Of a DNA stretch of 17,723 nucleotides, positions 7,809 through 14,976 are shown piece after piece. The notes below the pieces were generated by a model. The model saw only the letters and a list, made by a program, of their open reading frames with translations, ran no database searches and was not told the origin of the DNA. The position numbers and the translations under genes were made by a program. Origin of the DNA: DASPKO01 sp035628055 (lineage in GTDB: Bacteria > Planctomycetota > Phycisphaerae > Phycisphaerales > UBA1924); NCBI GenBank assembly GCA_035628055.1, contig DASPKO010000253.1, forward strand, positions 1 through 17,723, written 5' to 3'. The stretch's first letter is position 1. Each line of letters opens with the position of its first letter.

Positions 7809-8389
7809 GCCTCCGGGGGCGTTGCGTGGCGGCCGCGGCGGGGGTTGGCCTGCTGGTGGTCACCGGTTTCCCTGCCTGCTCGTCGACGCCGCGGGGGCCG
7901 TATGCGCCGCTCAGCGCGTCGGCCCGTGATCCCGCCGAGGCCCGGCGGCTGACCCTGCTCGCGGCCGGGCAGCCCGCGGACCAGAACGCGGCGGCCGAGC
8001 GGCTGCTGCGCCAGGCCCTCGGGCACGACCTGTACCACGGCCCGGCGCACAACAACCTGGGCGTGCTCTACCTGGCCCAGGGAAAGCTCTACGAAGCGGC
8101 CGGCGAGTTCGAGTGGGCGCGCAAGCTCATGCCCGGGCACCCGGATCCCCGGCTCAATCTCGGGCTCGTTCTGGAACAGGCGGGCCGCTCCGACGAGGCC
8201 ATCGCCAGCTACCAGGCCGCCCTCGAGGTCTACCCGGGCCATCTGCCCAGCGTCCAGGCGCTCGCGCGCGCCCAGCTCCGCCACGGGAGGAGCGACGCGC
8301 AGACCGCGGCCCTCCTCGACGACATCTGCCTGCGCGGGGACCCGGTGTGGCGGGCCTGGGCGCAGGCCCAGCGTCTGCGGCCGCACTAG
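7805..8389 (+). CDS. Exported TPR protein, possible secretin pilotin/assembly factor
   Basis: This 194-residue protein is the last gene of the operon. It starts at GTG 7805, overlapping the previous stop (GTGA). Residues 1-24 form a signal peptide; FPAC at 22-25 is a poor lipobox because of the proline at -2, so lipidation at C25 is only possible. From about residue 60 it is built of TPR helices: a partial repeat near 61-79, full repeats at about 80-113 (PAHNNLGVLYLAQGKLYEAA) and 114-147 (PDPRLNLGLVLEQAGRSDEA), then a capping helix. TPR lipoproteins such as PilF/PilW pilotins bring secretins to the outer membrane, so that role is a reasonable inference from context. A generic scaffold role is equally possible. 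It converges on the SDR gene with a 27-base gap and no obvious terminator. Confidence 0.75.
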   Translation: MSLRGRCVAAAAGVGLLVVTGFPACSSTPRGPYAPLSASARDPAEARRLTLLAAGQPADQNAAAERLLRQALGHDLYHGPAHNNLGVLYLAQGKLYEAAGEFEWARKLMPGHPDPRLNLGLVLEQAGRSDEAIASYQAALEVYPGHLPSVQALARAQLRHGRSDAQTAALLDDICLRGDPVWRAWAQAQRLRPH

Positions 8390-8416
8390 GCCGCCGCGCC
8401 GTCCCCCGGACCGCGG

Positions 8417-9088
8417 TCACCACGGCAGCGGGCTCCCGTCATAGTTCAGGAACCGGCCCGTGTCGCTCGGGGTGAGGCGTTCGAGCACCTCGAGCATGGA
8501 ACGGGCGCTCTGCGCCGGGGTGAGGGGGGCCTCGGGGCCGCCCATGTCCGTTCGGACCCAGCCGGGGTGCATGGTCACGGCGGTGAAGCCCTCGGGACGC
8601 AGCTCGTGGGCCATGCAGACCGTGAGCATGTTCAGGGCCGCCTTGGAGCCGCGGTAGGCGTAGGAGGACCCGCCGGTGTTGCCCGCGATCGACCCGAGCT
8701 GGCTCGAGATGTTCACGATCTGCTTGCGCCCGCCCGCGCGCAGCGCGGGGAGCGCCGCCCGGGTCACCAGCAGGGGGGCGATGGCGTTGACGCGGAAGAC
8801 CCGGGCGAGCTCGGGACCGTCGAGGTCGGCCAGGCGCTTGCCCGGAGAGCTCACCCCCGCGTTGTTGACCAGCAGGTCGAGGCTCACCCCCCCGAGTTGC
8901 CGGCCCAGGTCCGCGACCGAGGCGTCGTCGGCGACGTCCAGGCGGATCACCTCCGCGATGTCGCGCAGCCCATCGGGCCGTCCGGGCGCGCGCGCCGTCG
9001 CGAGGACGCGCCACCCTCCGGCGTGCAGTCGGCTGGCCAGCTCCAGGCCGATGCCCCGGCTGGCCCCCGTCACGAGTGCGGTCGGCAT
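8417..9088 (-). CDS. SDR-family oxidoreductase (C-factor-like)
   Basis: This 223-residue protein is a classical short-chain dehydrogenase/reductase. It has TGASRGIG at residues 7-14 for NAD(P) binding, D51 in LDVADD, NNAG at 75-78 and a structural Asn in RVNA near 101. The active-site serine lies in ISSQ (128-129), with the catalytic pair Y145 and K149 (YRGSK). HPGWVRTDMGG after the active site is typical of the short C-factor/sniffer-like branch, usually about 220-250 residues. Substrate is unknown. The ATG at 9088 has a good ribosome binding site (GGAGG six or seven bases upstream). It lies 54 bases downstream of purD on the same strand and could share its transcript, though the biochemical link is not evident. 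Confidence 0.9.
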   Translation of the reverse strand: MPTALVTGASRGIGLELASRLHAGGWRVLATARAPGRPDGLRDIAEVIRLDVADDASVADLGRQLGGVSLDLLVNNAGVSSPGKRLADLDGPELARVFRVNAIAPLLVTRAALPALRAGGRKQIVNISSQLGSIAGNTGGSSYAYRGSKAALNMLTVCMAHELRPEGFTAVTMHPGWVRTDMGGPEAPLTPAQSARSMLEVLERLTPSDTGRFLNYDGSPLPW

Positions 9089-9142
9089 GACTTACCTCCG
9101 TGGTGGGATCGGGCCAGCCCGCGCAGATGGGCTGGCGCTGGC

Positions 9143-10441
9143 CTACGCCGGCGCGGCCGATGCGCCCGCCGTGACGGCGCCGATGTCGCGGCGCATCACG
9201 CGGTGCTCCCAGCGAATGAGCTCCGCCGCGTCATAGGCGCGTTGGCGGGCCTGGGCCGGGTCGTCGCCGACCCCGACGACGCTGATCGCCCGCCCGCCCG
9301 CGGTCACGATCCTTCCCTCGGCATCGCGTCTCGTGGCCCCGTGAAAGACCAGCACGCCCTCGTGCCGGGCGGCTTCGTCGAGACCGCCGATCACGTCGCC
9401 GGTGCGTGGCTTCTCCGGATACCCCCGGCTGGCCAGCACCACGCAGCACGAGGCGCCGGGCCGCCAATCGATCCGAACCTGATCGAGGGCACGGGTGCCG
9501 GTGGCCAGCAGCACCTCCATGAGGTCCGCGTCGAACCGGGCCATCAGGGCCTGGCATTCCGGGTCACCGAAGCGGGCGTTGTATTCGAGCAGCTTGGGCC
9601 CAGCGGGGGTGAGCATGATCCCCGCGTAGAGCACACCCCGGTAGTCGAGCCCCTCGCGGCGGATCGCGTCGAGCGTCGGGACCAGGATCTGCCGCTGCAC
9701 CTGGTCCAGCAGCCGCTCATCCGTGATGCCCCCGGGGCAGATGGCGCCCATGCCCCCGGTGTTCGGGCCCGACTCGCCCTCGCCCAGACGCTTGTGGTCC
9801 AGGCACGGCTCGAGCACGAAGATGTTCCGTCCGTCGACCAGGGCCAGCACCGAAGCCTCGCGCCCCTTGAGCCGCTCCTCGACGATCACCTGTCTGCCGG
9901 CCTCGCCGAACTCGCGGCGCACCATGATGCGGTCGACCGCCTCGAGGGCCTCGGCCAGCGTGTCGGGAACGAAGACGCCCTTGCCTCGGGCCAGCCCGGC
10001 GGCCTTCACCACGTGCGGGCTCTCCCGGCTCTGCAGGAACCCCTTGGCCGCCTCCGGATCGGCGAAGACGCGGCCCTCGGGCATCGGCACGCTGGCCCCC
10101 CGCAGGAGCATCCGGCACCAGGCCTTGTCGGACTCGAGCTGCGCCGCCTCCTTGCCCGGCCCGAAAACCACGCGGCCCGGGGTCGCCAGCGCATCGGCGG
10201 CCCCCGCCGCCAGCGGGTCTTCCGGACCGATCACCACCAGCCCGATCCGGTTCTTCTCGCAGAAGCTCTGAATTCGGTACGGGCGGACCCAGTCGACCGG
10301 CACGTCGACCACCTGGCCGAGGGCGGCCAGGCCCGGGTTCTCCCCGTCGGTCAGCCAGAGCTTGCCTAGGCGCGGCGACTGTCTCAGCCTCCAGGCAAGC
10401 GCGTGCTCGCGGGCCCCGCCCCCGACCAGGAGCACATTCAC
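9143..10441 (-). CDS. purD: Phosphoribosylamine-glycine ligase (GAR synthetase)
   Basis: PurD catalyses the ATP-dependent joining of glycine to phosphoribosylamine, the second step of purine synthesis, using an ATP-grasp fold. From a GTG at 10441 the protein is 432 residues, the usual family length, and opens VNVLLVGGGAREHALAWRLR exactly where PurD proteins start. Further landmarks are IGPEDPLAAGAADAL, ESDKAWCRMLL, VVKAAGLARGKGV, IVEERLKGREASVLALVDG, DHKRLGEGESGPNTGGMGA and LLEYNARFGDPECQALM (metal and ATP site). The frame is open further upstream to an ATG at 10609, which would add 56 residues of Ala/Pro/Glu-rich sequence. Neither start has a clear Shine-Dalgarno, so the longer form is a real alternative. 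The SDR gene follows after 54 bases. Confidence 0.95.
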   Translation of the reverse strand: MNVLLVGGGAREHALAWRLRQSPRLGKLWLTDGENPGLAALGQVVDVPVDWVRPYRIQSFCEKNRIGLVVIGPEDPLAAGAADALATPGRVVFGPGKEAAQLESDKAWCRMLLRGASVPMPEGRVFADPEAAKGFLQSRESPHVVKAAGLARGKGVFVPDTLAEALEAVDRIMVRREFGEAGRQVIVEERLKGREASVLALVDGRNIFVLEPCLDHKRLGEGESGPNTGGMGAICPGGITDERLLDQVQRQILVPTLDAIRREGLDYRGVLYAGIMLTPAGPKLLEYNARFGDPECQALMARFDADLMEVLLATGTRALDQVRIDWRPGASCCVVLASRGYPEKPRTGDVIGGLDEAARHEGVLVFHGATRRDAEGRIVTAGGRAISVVGVGDDPAQARQRAYDAAELIRWEHRVMRRDIGAVTAGASAAPA

Positions 10442-10858
10442 GAGGGCGTGAGAACCGCCGAGCCGTTCCGGGGCGCGCTCGGCCTCGCGCTCCGCGGCCT
10501 CGGGCTCGGCGCTCGCCGTGCGACCCGGCGCCGTTCCGAGGTCGGCGGCTGGCCCGGGCGCCTCGTCGGGTCCGGGCTTGGTCGGCCGCGCTTGCCGTTC
10601 TCTGGCCATGCGGCGCGATGGTAGCCGGGGGCGGGCCTGGGCCCGTCGATGTTCGCGCCCGTCCGTGAACTGGCAGACCGGGGCTTGCGGGTTGTGCCGA
10701 CGGTCGACTCGCGGGCTCTGGCGCGCGGCGGCGGGGGGGCGGCCCCCGTGGTCCCTCGTCCGGCACGCGCTCCGGGCGGTACGCCCCGCGCCGGGGGCCC
10801 CAGGCGGCCGAGCTTCGGGCCTCACACGGCGGGCGCGAAGTCGGCCGGACCCGCGTGC
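10442..10858. other. Region between purD and tRNA: possible purD N-terminal extension, otherwise no gene
   Basis: Bases 10442-10609 may encode an N-terminal extension of PurD if the ATG at 10609 is used. Bases 10610-10858 hold no ORF with a natural composition. Several GC-rich inverted repeats occur (for example GGGGGCGGCCCCC near 10735-10748) without T-runs. A purD promoter must lie here, but I see no convincing pair of boxes. Confidence 0.4.
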
Positions 10859-10887
10859 TTTACCGCGGAAGACCCAGCGCCTAGAGT
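10859..10887 (+). promoter_or_regulatory. Promoter of the initiator tRNA gene
   Basis: TTTACC (10859-10864, 4 of 6 to TTGACA) and TAGAGT (10882-10887, 4 of 6 to TATAAT) are separated by exactly 17 bases. The -10 box ends 11 bases before the mature tRNA 5' end, giving a start about 5 bases upstream of the tRNA. Spacing and position are ideal for a stable-RNA promoter, although each box is only a partial match. Confidence 0.55.
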
Positions 10888-10898
10888 GCGGCATCGAC

Positions 10899-10972
<74 letters not shown>

Positions 10973-10980
10973 TTGACAGG

Positions 10981-11012
10981 GACCCGTGCTCGCACGGGTC
11001 TTTTTTTCTTTG
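10981..11012 (+). terminator. Intrinsic terminator after tRNA-fMet
   Basis: GACCCGTG (10981-10988), a CTCG loop and the exact complement CACGGGTC (10993-11000) form a perfect 8-bp stem. A T-rich tail follows at once (seven T, C, three T). This is the only strong rho-independent terminator seen in the window. Confidence 0.93.
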
Positions 11013-11070
11013 ATGCCAGGCCGTGGCGAGCGCGCGGCAGGCCGCGGGCCGGCCGCCCGTACGATTGCCC

Positions 11071-11736
11071 ATGACCGTCGCGGAGATCCTCGCGGAGCTC
11101 GAGTCACTAGGCGACGAGGCCCGCCGGGCCCACAACAAGAAGGCCGGCGCACCCGCCAACCAGTTCGGCGTCAAGCTCGGCGACATCCGCGCCCTGGCCA
11201 AGCGGCTCAAGACGAATCACGCGCTGGCGCTCGAGCTGTGGGAGACTGGCAATGTCGAGGCCCAGCTCCTCGCCACGCTGATCATCAAGCCCAAGTCGCT
11301 CTCGGCCGACGAGCTCGACAGGCTGACGCGCTCCGTCACGTGCGCCCAGGTGGCCGACTGGCTGAACGCCTATGTCGTCAAGGACCATCCCGACAGGGAC
11401 GCGCTCCGCGAGAGGTGGATGCGGGATGAGGATCGCTGGGCCGCCCGGGCCGGCTGGAACCTCACCGCCACCCGCGTGAGCGGGGACGCGGAGCATCTGG
11501 ACCTGCCCGCCCTGCTCGACCGCATCGAGCGCGAGCTTCCGACGGCCCAGCCGGACGTGCAGTGGACGATGAACAACACCCTCGCGGCGATCGGCATCCA
11601 CCACCCCGGGCACCGCGAGCGGGCGATCGCCATCGGCAGGGCAGTCGGCCTCTACCGCGACTGGCCCGTGTCGAAGGGGTGCACGCCGCCCTACGTGCCG
11701 GTGTGGGTCGAGGAGATGGTGCGGAGGAAGGGATAG
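11071..11736 (+). CDS. DNA alkylation repair protein (AlkD-like HEAT-repeat family)
   Basis: This 221-residue, largely helical protein matches the AlkD-like DNA alkylation repair family, HEAT-like glycosylases that remove N3- and N7-alkylpurines. The start segment EILAELESLGDEARRAHNKK with GAPANQFGVKLGDIRALAK is typical, as are LWETGNVEAQLLATLII and YVVKDHPDRDALRERWM. RWAARAGWNLTAT is where the family carries catalytic or DNA-contacting aromatic and acidic residues. The C-terminus, NNTLAAIGIHHPGHRERAIA then RDWPVSKGCTPPYVPVWVEE, marks a subgroup of this family. I chose ATG 11071; a GTG at 11023 would add 16 residues lying partly against the upstream terminator. No strong ribosome binding site is seen. 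Catalytic activity is inferred from the family only. Confidence 0.85.
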   Translation: MTVAEILAELESLGDEARRAHNKKAGAPANQFGVKLGDIRALAKRLKTNHALALELWETGNVEAQLLATLIIKPKSLSADELDRLTRSVTCAQVADWLNAYVVKDHPDRDALRERWMRDEDRWAARAGWNLTATRVSGDAEHLDLPALLDRIERELPTAQPDVQWTMNNTLAAIGIHHPGHRERAIAIGRAVGLYRDWPVSKGCTPPYVPVWVEEMVRRKG

Positions 11737-11745
11737 GACCGGGGC

Positions 11746-11800
11746 GGCACCGCTCTGGAGATCGGTGCCATGGCGCACCCACCGGTCTGGAGACCCGTGC
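11746..11800. repeat. Pair of tandem near-palindromes (REP-like)
   Basis: Two 21-base units (11748-11768 and 11780-11800) agree at 18 of 21 positions and each is nearly palindromic around TCTGGAGA. In the first, GGCACCGCTCT and AGATCGGTGCC pair at 10 of 11 positions around a GG centre. In the second, CACCGGTCT and AGACCCGTG pair at 8 of 9. They sit 9 bases after the alkD-like stop, with no T-run. The arrangement resembles dispersed palindromic elements of planctomycete-like genomes, but other copies are not visible in this window. Confidence 0.5.
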
Positions 11801-12084
11801 GACCTGGAAGCCCATTCGAGTCAGGCATGCCAACCATCCGGCATGCCCGAGCGGATCGAGTCGCCGCAGTCCTGGGCATCGCCCGCTTCGCCTATGCCAA
11901 GCGAGCACGGAAACTGCTGATCGAGTTCCGGCACGGGGACGTGTATGTGCACTTCAACGTGCCGAAGCACGTCTTCGAGGGCCGGCGCGCCGCCGAATCC
12001 AAGGGAAAGTCTTTGCTACGGACATTAGCCCCAAGCCCCGGTATCGCTATGAGCGGGTCGGTGGCTCGAGGGGCGCGGGAATGA
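11770..12084 (+). pseudogene. KTSC-domain small protein, frameshifted
   Basis: The ORF of 104 codons starts at ATG 11770; ATG 11827 is a shorter and perhaps better start because the first 19 codons overlap the palindromic repeat. Residues FAYAKRARKLLIEFRHGDVY, then VHFNVPKHVFEGRRAAESKGK, match the KTSC domain, a roughly 60-residue module also found at the end of some lysyl-tRNA synthetases. Function is unknown. After SKGK the frame loses the family pattern (SLLRTLAPSPGI). The -1 frame at 12009-12059 supplies the expected ending VFATDISPKPRYRYERV. So one base is missing, or the ribosome slips, at GGGAAAG (12003-12009). The -1 frame has no early stop (it runs to 12371), so a second change near 12060-12085 may also be present. 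A decayed gene or sequence error is most likely. Confidence 0.7.
12003..12009 (+). other. Frameshift point / slippery-type heptamer GGGAAAG
   Basis: In the zero frame the codons are GGA AAG preceded by G, which is the X XXY YYZ layout used for -1 slippage. Reading one base back at this point joins the two halves of the KTSC domain exactly. No clear pseudoknot or strong hairpin is seen just downstream, and loss of one G or A from the run explains it equally well. Confidence 0.4.
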
Positions 12085-12117
12085 GTAAGCCAGCAGCGCG
12101 GCCGGGCCGCCACCGGG

Positions 12118-13233
12118 TCACGCGTGCCACCGCCACACCTCCGGCACCCACTCGTACGCCGCCCCCGCCTCGCGCGACTCCTCGTCCCGCCGGCGCACGT
12201 GCCCGATCGCCGGGAAGGGCAGGTGCGCGCCGGTCACGAGCACGCGCTCCGCGGCGGCACGGTCCAGCAGACGCTTCCGGGCTTCCACCGCCTGCTCCGG
12301 CGCCGTGTCGAACGCGACGTAATACTCCGGGTGCGCGAGCTGGATCGCGGCGTTGTGGATCGCGTCGGTGATCGAGAGCAGTTGGTTGTCCCCGCCCCCG
12401 TCGATGAGCAGGCCGCAGTGACCCGGGGTGTGTCCCGGCGCCGGCACCAGCACGATGCCCGGGCGCACCTGCGCCGCGCCGCGCAGCAGGGTGAACCGCG
12501 CGGCCCCCAGCAGCCGCTTGGCGGCCCGCACCATGCCGGCGCGGCGCTCCGCCGGGAGCGCCGAGGCGGACAGGTCCGGGTCCTCCGCGGACCAGAACGC
12601 GTGCTCGTCGGCGTGCAGGAGCAGCTCGGCCTTGGGGAAGCGCGACCGGCCGGCCTCGTCCAGCAGGCCGCCGATGTGGTCGCCGTGCAGGTGCGTGAGC
12701 AAGACCGCAGTGATCTCGTCCGGGCGGGTCCCGGCCCGCGCGAGGTTCTCGATGAGGTGGCCGGTGGTCGGCCCGAAGAGCGGTCCGCACCCGGCATCCA
12801 CGAGCACCGTGTCGGTGCCGGTGCGCACGAGCAGGGCGTTGACGTGCGTCGGCACCCCCTCGGGACTGAGGAACTCCCGGCGCAGGGCGCGCTCGACATT
12901 CTCCCGGGTTCCGTTCACGGCCAGAGTCGGGTAGGCAGGACTGAGCTGGAACGCTCCGTCGCTCACGACCGTCACCTGGGCGGTGCCGACGGCCAAGCGG
13001 TAGAACCCGGCGCCCTGTCCGCAGGCGGGCCCAGGCCCGGCGCCCGGGGAGCCGGCAGGCTGGCCGGGCTGGTCGGGCTGGCGTGCGTGGGTTGTCCCGG
13101 GCTGATGCGGGTCTGCCCCAACCACGCCGGGCGCGGCCGCGACAGCGCCCGTGAGGGCCGTGGCACGGATCCACTCGCGGCGCGACAGTGAACCCGAGGA
13201 ACCAACCGTGGACAGGACGGAAAGCTGGCCCAT
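12118..13233 (-). CDS. Tat-exported MBL-fold metallohydrolase
   Basis: This 371-residue protein is a metallo-beta-lactamase-fold hydrolase with a Tat-type leader. SRREWIRA at residues 17-24 holds the twin arginines (R18, R19), followed by the hydrophobic TALTGAVAAAPGVVGA. A Pro/Gly/Gln-rich spacer (about 42-72) precedes the catalytic domain. That domain has LVDAGCG, the zinc motif HLHGDH at 181-186, APGHTPGH (third metal His), ITDA (bridging Asp) and a late VTGAHLPFPAIGH. It fits the branch that includes lactonases and similar esterases, but the substrate cannot be read from sequence. The ATG at 13233 has GGGAG nine bases upstream. It converges on the KTSC ORF and is divergent from the aquaporin gene across 188 bases. 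Confidence 0.9.
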   Translation of the reverse strand: MGQLSVLSTVGSSGSLSRREWIRATALTGAVAAAPGVVGADPHQPGTTHARQPDQPGQPAGSPGAGPGPACGQGAGFYRLAVGTAQVTVVSDGAFQLSPAYPTLAVNGTRENVERALRREFLSPEGVPTHVNALLVRTGTDTVLVDAGCGPLFGPTTGHLIENLARAGTRPDEITAVLLTHLHGDHIGGLLDEAGRSRFPKAELLLHADEHAFWSAEDPDLSASALPAERRAGMVRAAKRLLGAARFTLLRGAAQVRPGIVLVPAPGHTPGHCGLLIDGGGDNQLLSITDAIHNAAIQLAHPEYYVAFDTAPEQAVEARKRLLDRAAAERVLVTGAHLPFPAIGHVRRRDEESREAGAAYEWVPEVWRWHA

Positions 13234-13421
13234 GAAGCGTTACTCCCGTGCGGCGTGAGGTCTCCACAGGGTACGACCCGGGTGGCGCGCCCGGGCGGGC
13301 ACACTCGCCCGCCACGCGGACGCGGGCCGCCCGGGACCGGGTATCTGGGGCGGCGGGCCGCGACGGGCCGATGCTTAGGAGGGGCCGGACCGCTCGATGC
13401 GACGGCCCCGGAGGGACCGCC

Positions 13422-14129
13422 ATGCCCCGCTACCTGACCGAGGCCATCGGGACGTTCTTCCTCGTGCTCGCGGTCGGACTGGCACGGGGCCCCCTCGCCC
13501 CGGTCGCGATCGGCTCGGTGCTGATGGCCATGGTCTACATGGGGGGACACGTCTCGGGGGCCCACTACAACCCCGCGGTCAGCCTGGCGATCTTTCTGCG
13601 CGGGAAACTCAAGGGCGTGGACCTGCTGCCCTACATCCTGGCCCAGCTCGCGGGCGCGGCCCTGGCGGCCGGCGTAGTGCGCGCCATCGGGCTCGAGGGC
13701 TTCATGCCCGGACCCAACCCCGGCGCCGAGACCTGGGTCGTCCTGGCCATCGAGGCGCTCTTCACGTTCGCGCTCGCCCTCGTGGTTCTCAACGTCGCGA
13801 CGACGCGGGCCACCCAGGACAACTCCTACTTCGGCCTGGCGATCGGTTTCACGGTGGCGGGCGCCGCCGCGGTCGCCGGCCCGATCTCCGGCGGCGTCTT
13901 CAATCCCGCCGTCGGCCTCGGACCCGCGCTCGTGCAGGTGCTCGCGGGCGGGGACATCGCGCACGTGTGGCTGTATGTGGTCGCGCCCGTGGCGGGCGCG
14001 GCGGTCGCGGCCCTGGCGTTCAAGGCGCAGCACCTCGGGACCAACGAGCTCGCCGGGCCGCCCGTGCCGCCGGCGGTCGAGCGGGCGATCAAGCCCCCGA
14101 CACCCGCGGGGCCGACGAGCCGCCCCTAG
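13422..14129 (+). CDS. MIP/aquaporin-family channel with atypical selectivity filter
   Basis: This 235-residue protein has the six-helix plus two half-helix layout of aquaporins. ATG 13422 is preceded by GGAGGG at six bases; an in-frame ATG at 13248 lacks this. Both asparagine motifs are present: HVSGAHYNPAVSLA (NPA at 50-52) and ISGGVFNPAVGLGPAL (NPA at 161-163). An ungapped alignment by eye to E. coli AqpZ around the two motifs gives filter positions I30, A149, G158 and V164, where AqpZ has F43, H174, T183 and R189. The usually invariant arginine after the second NPA is therefore valine. The pore should be wider and hydrophobic, so a solute other than water is likely, but which one is unknown. 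Its stop lies one base from the end of the opposing TSUP gene. Confidence 0.92.
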   Translation: MPRYLTEAIGTFFLVLAVGLARGPLAPVAIGSVLMAMVYMGGHVSGAHYNPAVSLAIFLRGKLKGVDLLPYILAQLAGAALAAGVVRAIGLEGFMPGPNPGAETWVVLAIEALFTFALALVVLNVATTRATQDNSYFGLAIGFTVAGAAAVAGPISGGVFNPAVGLGPALVQVLAGGDIAHVWLYVVAPVAGAAVAALAFKAQHLGTNELAGPPVPPAVERAIKPPTPAGPTSRP

Positions 14130-14130
14130 G

Positions 14131-14855
14131 TCAGCCGGAGAAGGCCCGGGCGAGCATCGCCGCGCCGAGCGCGAGCACGACGCCGCTCACCAGGCGCTGG
14201 AAGACGCGCGGGGGAACGTGCGCCAGGGCGCGCCGGCCGGCGATCGTGCCGAGCACGACCGCGGCCGAGAGCACGGCAATCAAATCCCACATCGCCAGCA
14301 TCCGGCGTCCGTGGCTGGCGAGGCAGATCGGCAGCCGGGTGGCGTCGACGATGAGCGCGATCGCCGTCGCGGTGCCGACAAAGCGGTCCCGCTCGAGCCC
14401 AAAGCCCAGCAGGGCGGCCGAGCGGATGCCCCCCTGGTTGCCCACCATCCCACCGAGGATGCCGGAGAGGGCCCCAGCGGCGAGCGCTGCGGCGCGGCCG
14501 AACCGCAGCCGAGCGATCGCGCCCGTCAGCCCGCCCAGGCCGGCCATGACGAGCACGACCCGAACAGGCCCGCGAGCGCCGGCTCGTTGGAGCGGGCGTG
14601 CAAGAGCGCGCCGGCGAGGCCCCCCGCGGCGCTCGCCAGGCCGAACCGCACCAGCACGCGCCGGTCGACGTGCCCGCGAAGCGCCCAGAAACGCGCGAGC
14701 GTCCCGGCCAGGTGGGGAATGGTCACCACCGCGACGGCCAGCGCGACGCCCGTCTCGATCGCCAGCGCCGGCGTCAGCAGGCTGCCGATTCCGAAGCCCA
14801 CCACCGAGGCGACCGCCCCCGCAACGACGGCCACCATGGCGAGGAACATCAGCAT
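14131..14855 (-). pseudogene. TauE/SafE-type (TSUP) membrane permease, single frameshift
   Basis: Two minus-strand frames join to one membrane protein of the TSUP family, which exports small anions such as sulfite, sulfoacetate or related compounds. The first part, from ATG 14855 (GGGG five bases upstream), reads MLMFLAMVAVVAGAVASVVG, then FGIGSLLTPALA, and ends prematurely at 14526. The second part, in the -1 frame, resumes with VVLVMAGLGGLTGAIARLRF and contains GALSGILGGMVGNQGG, the second TSUP glycine-rich signature, ending at 14131. The switch lies at CCC 14559-14561 (GGG on the coding strand). Adding one G there gives ...LAGLFGVVLVMAGLGG... and a protein of 241 residues, the normal family length. 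Everything else is intact, so this is either a very recent mutation or a homopolymer error in the sequence. The substrate is not known. Confidence 0.85.
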
Positions 14856-14976
14856 CGTGTCCCCGCCCCAGGTCGACGACCGCCGCCCATGCTACGACGC
14901 GGCCGCGCTGGTCCCCGGGCCGGCGAAGCCCCGGCTCACGTATCCTCAGACCCCGCGGTTGGCGCCGCGCCCGGCC

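Noticed and set aside
8410..8417. ACCGCGGT palindrome between the TPR and SDR genes as a bidirectional terminator.
   Set aside because: It is short and has no T-run on either strand; chance is likely at this base composition.
8567..10369. A 600-codon open frame on the plus strand opposite the SDR gene and purD.
   Set aside because: It is antisense to two enzymes with full catalytic motifs and shows shadow-frame composition.
12003..12371. Continuation of the KTSC protein in the -1 frame to a stop at 12371.
   Set aside because: After the YRYERV ending the frame turns into Pro/Arg/Ala-rich sequence antisense to the MBL-fold gene, so only 12009-12059 is credible KTSC sequence.
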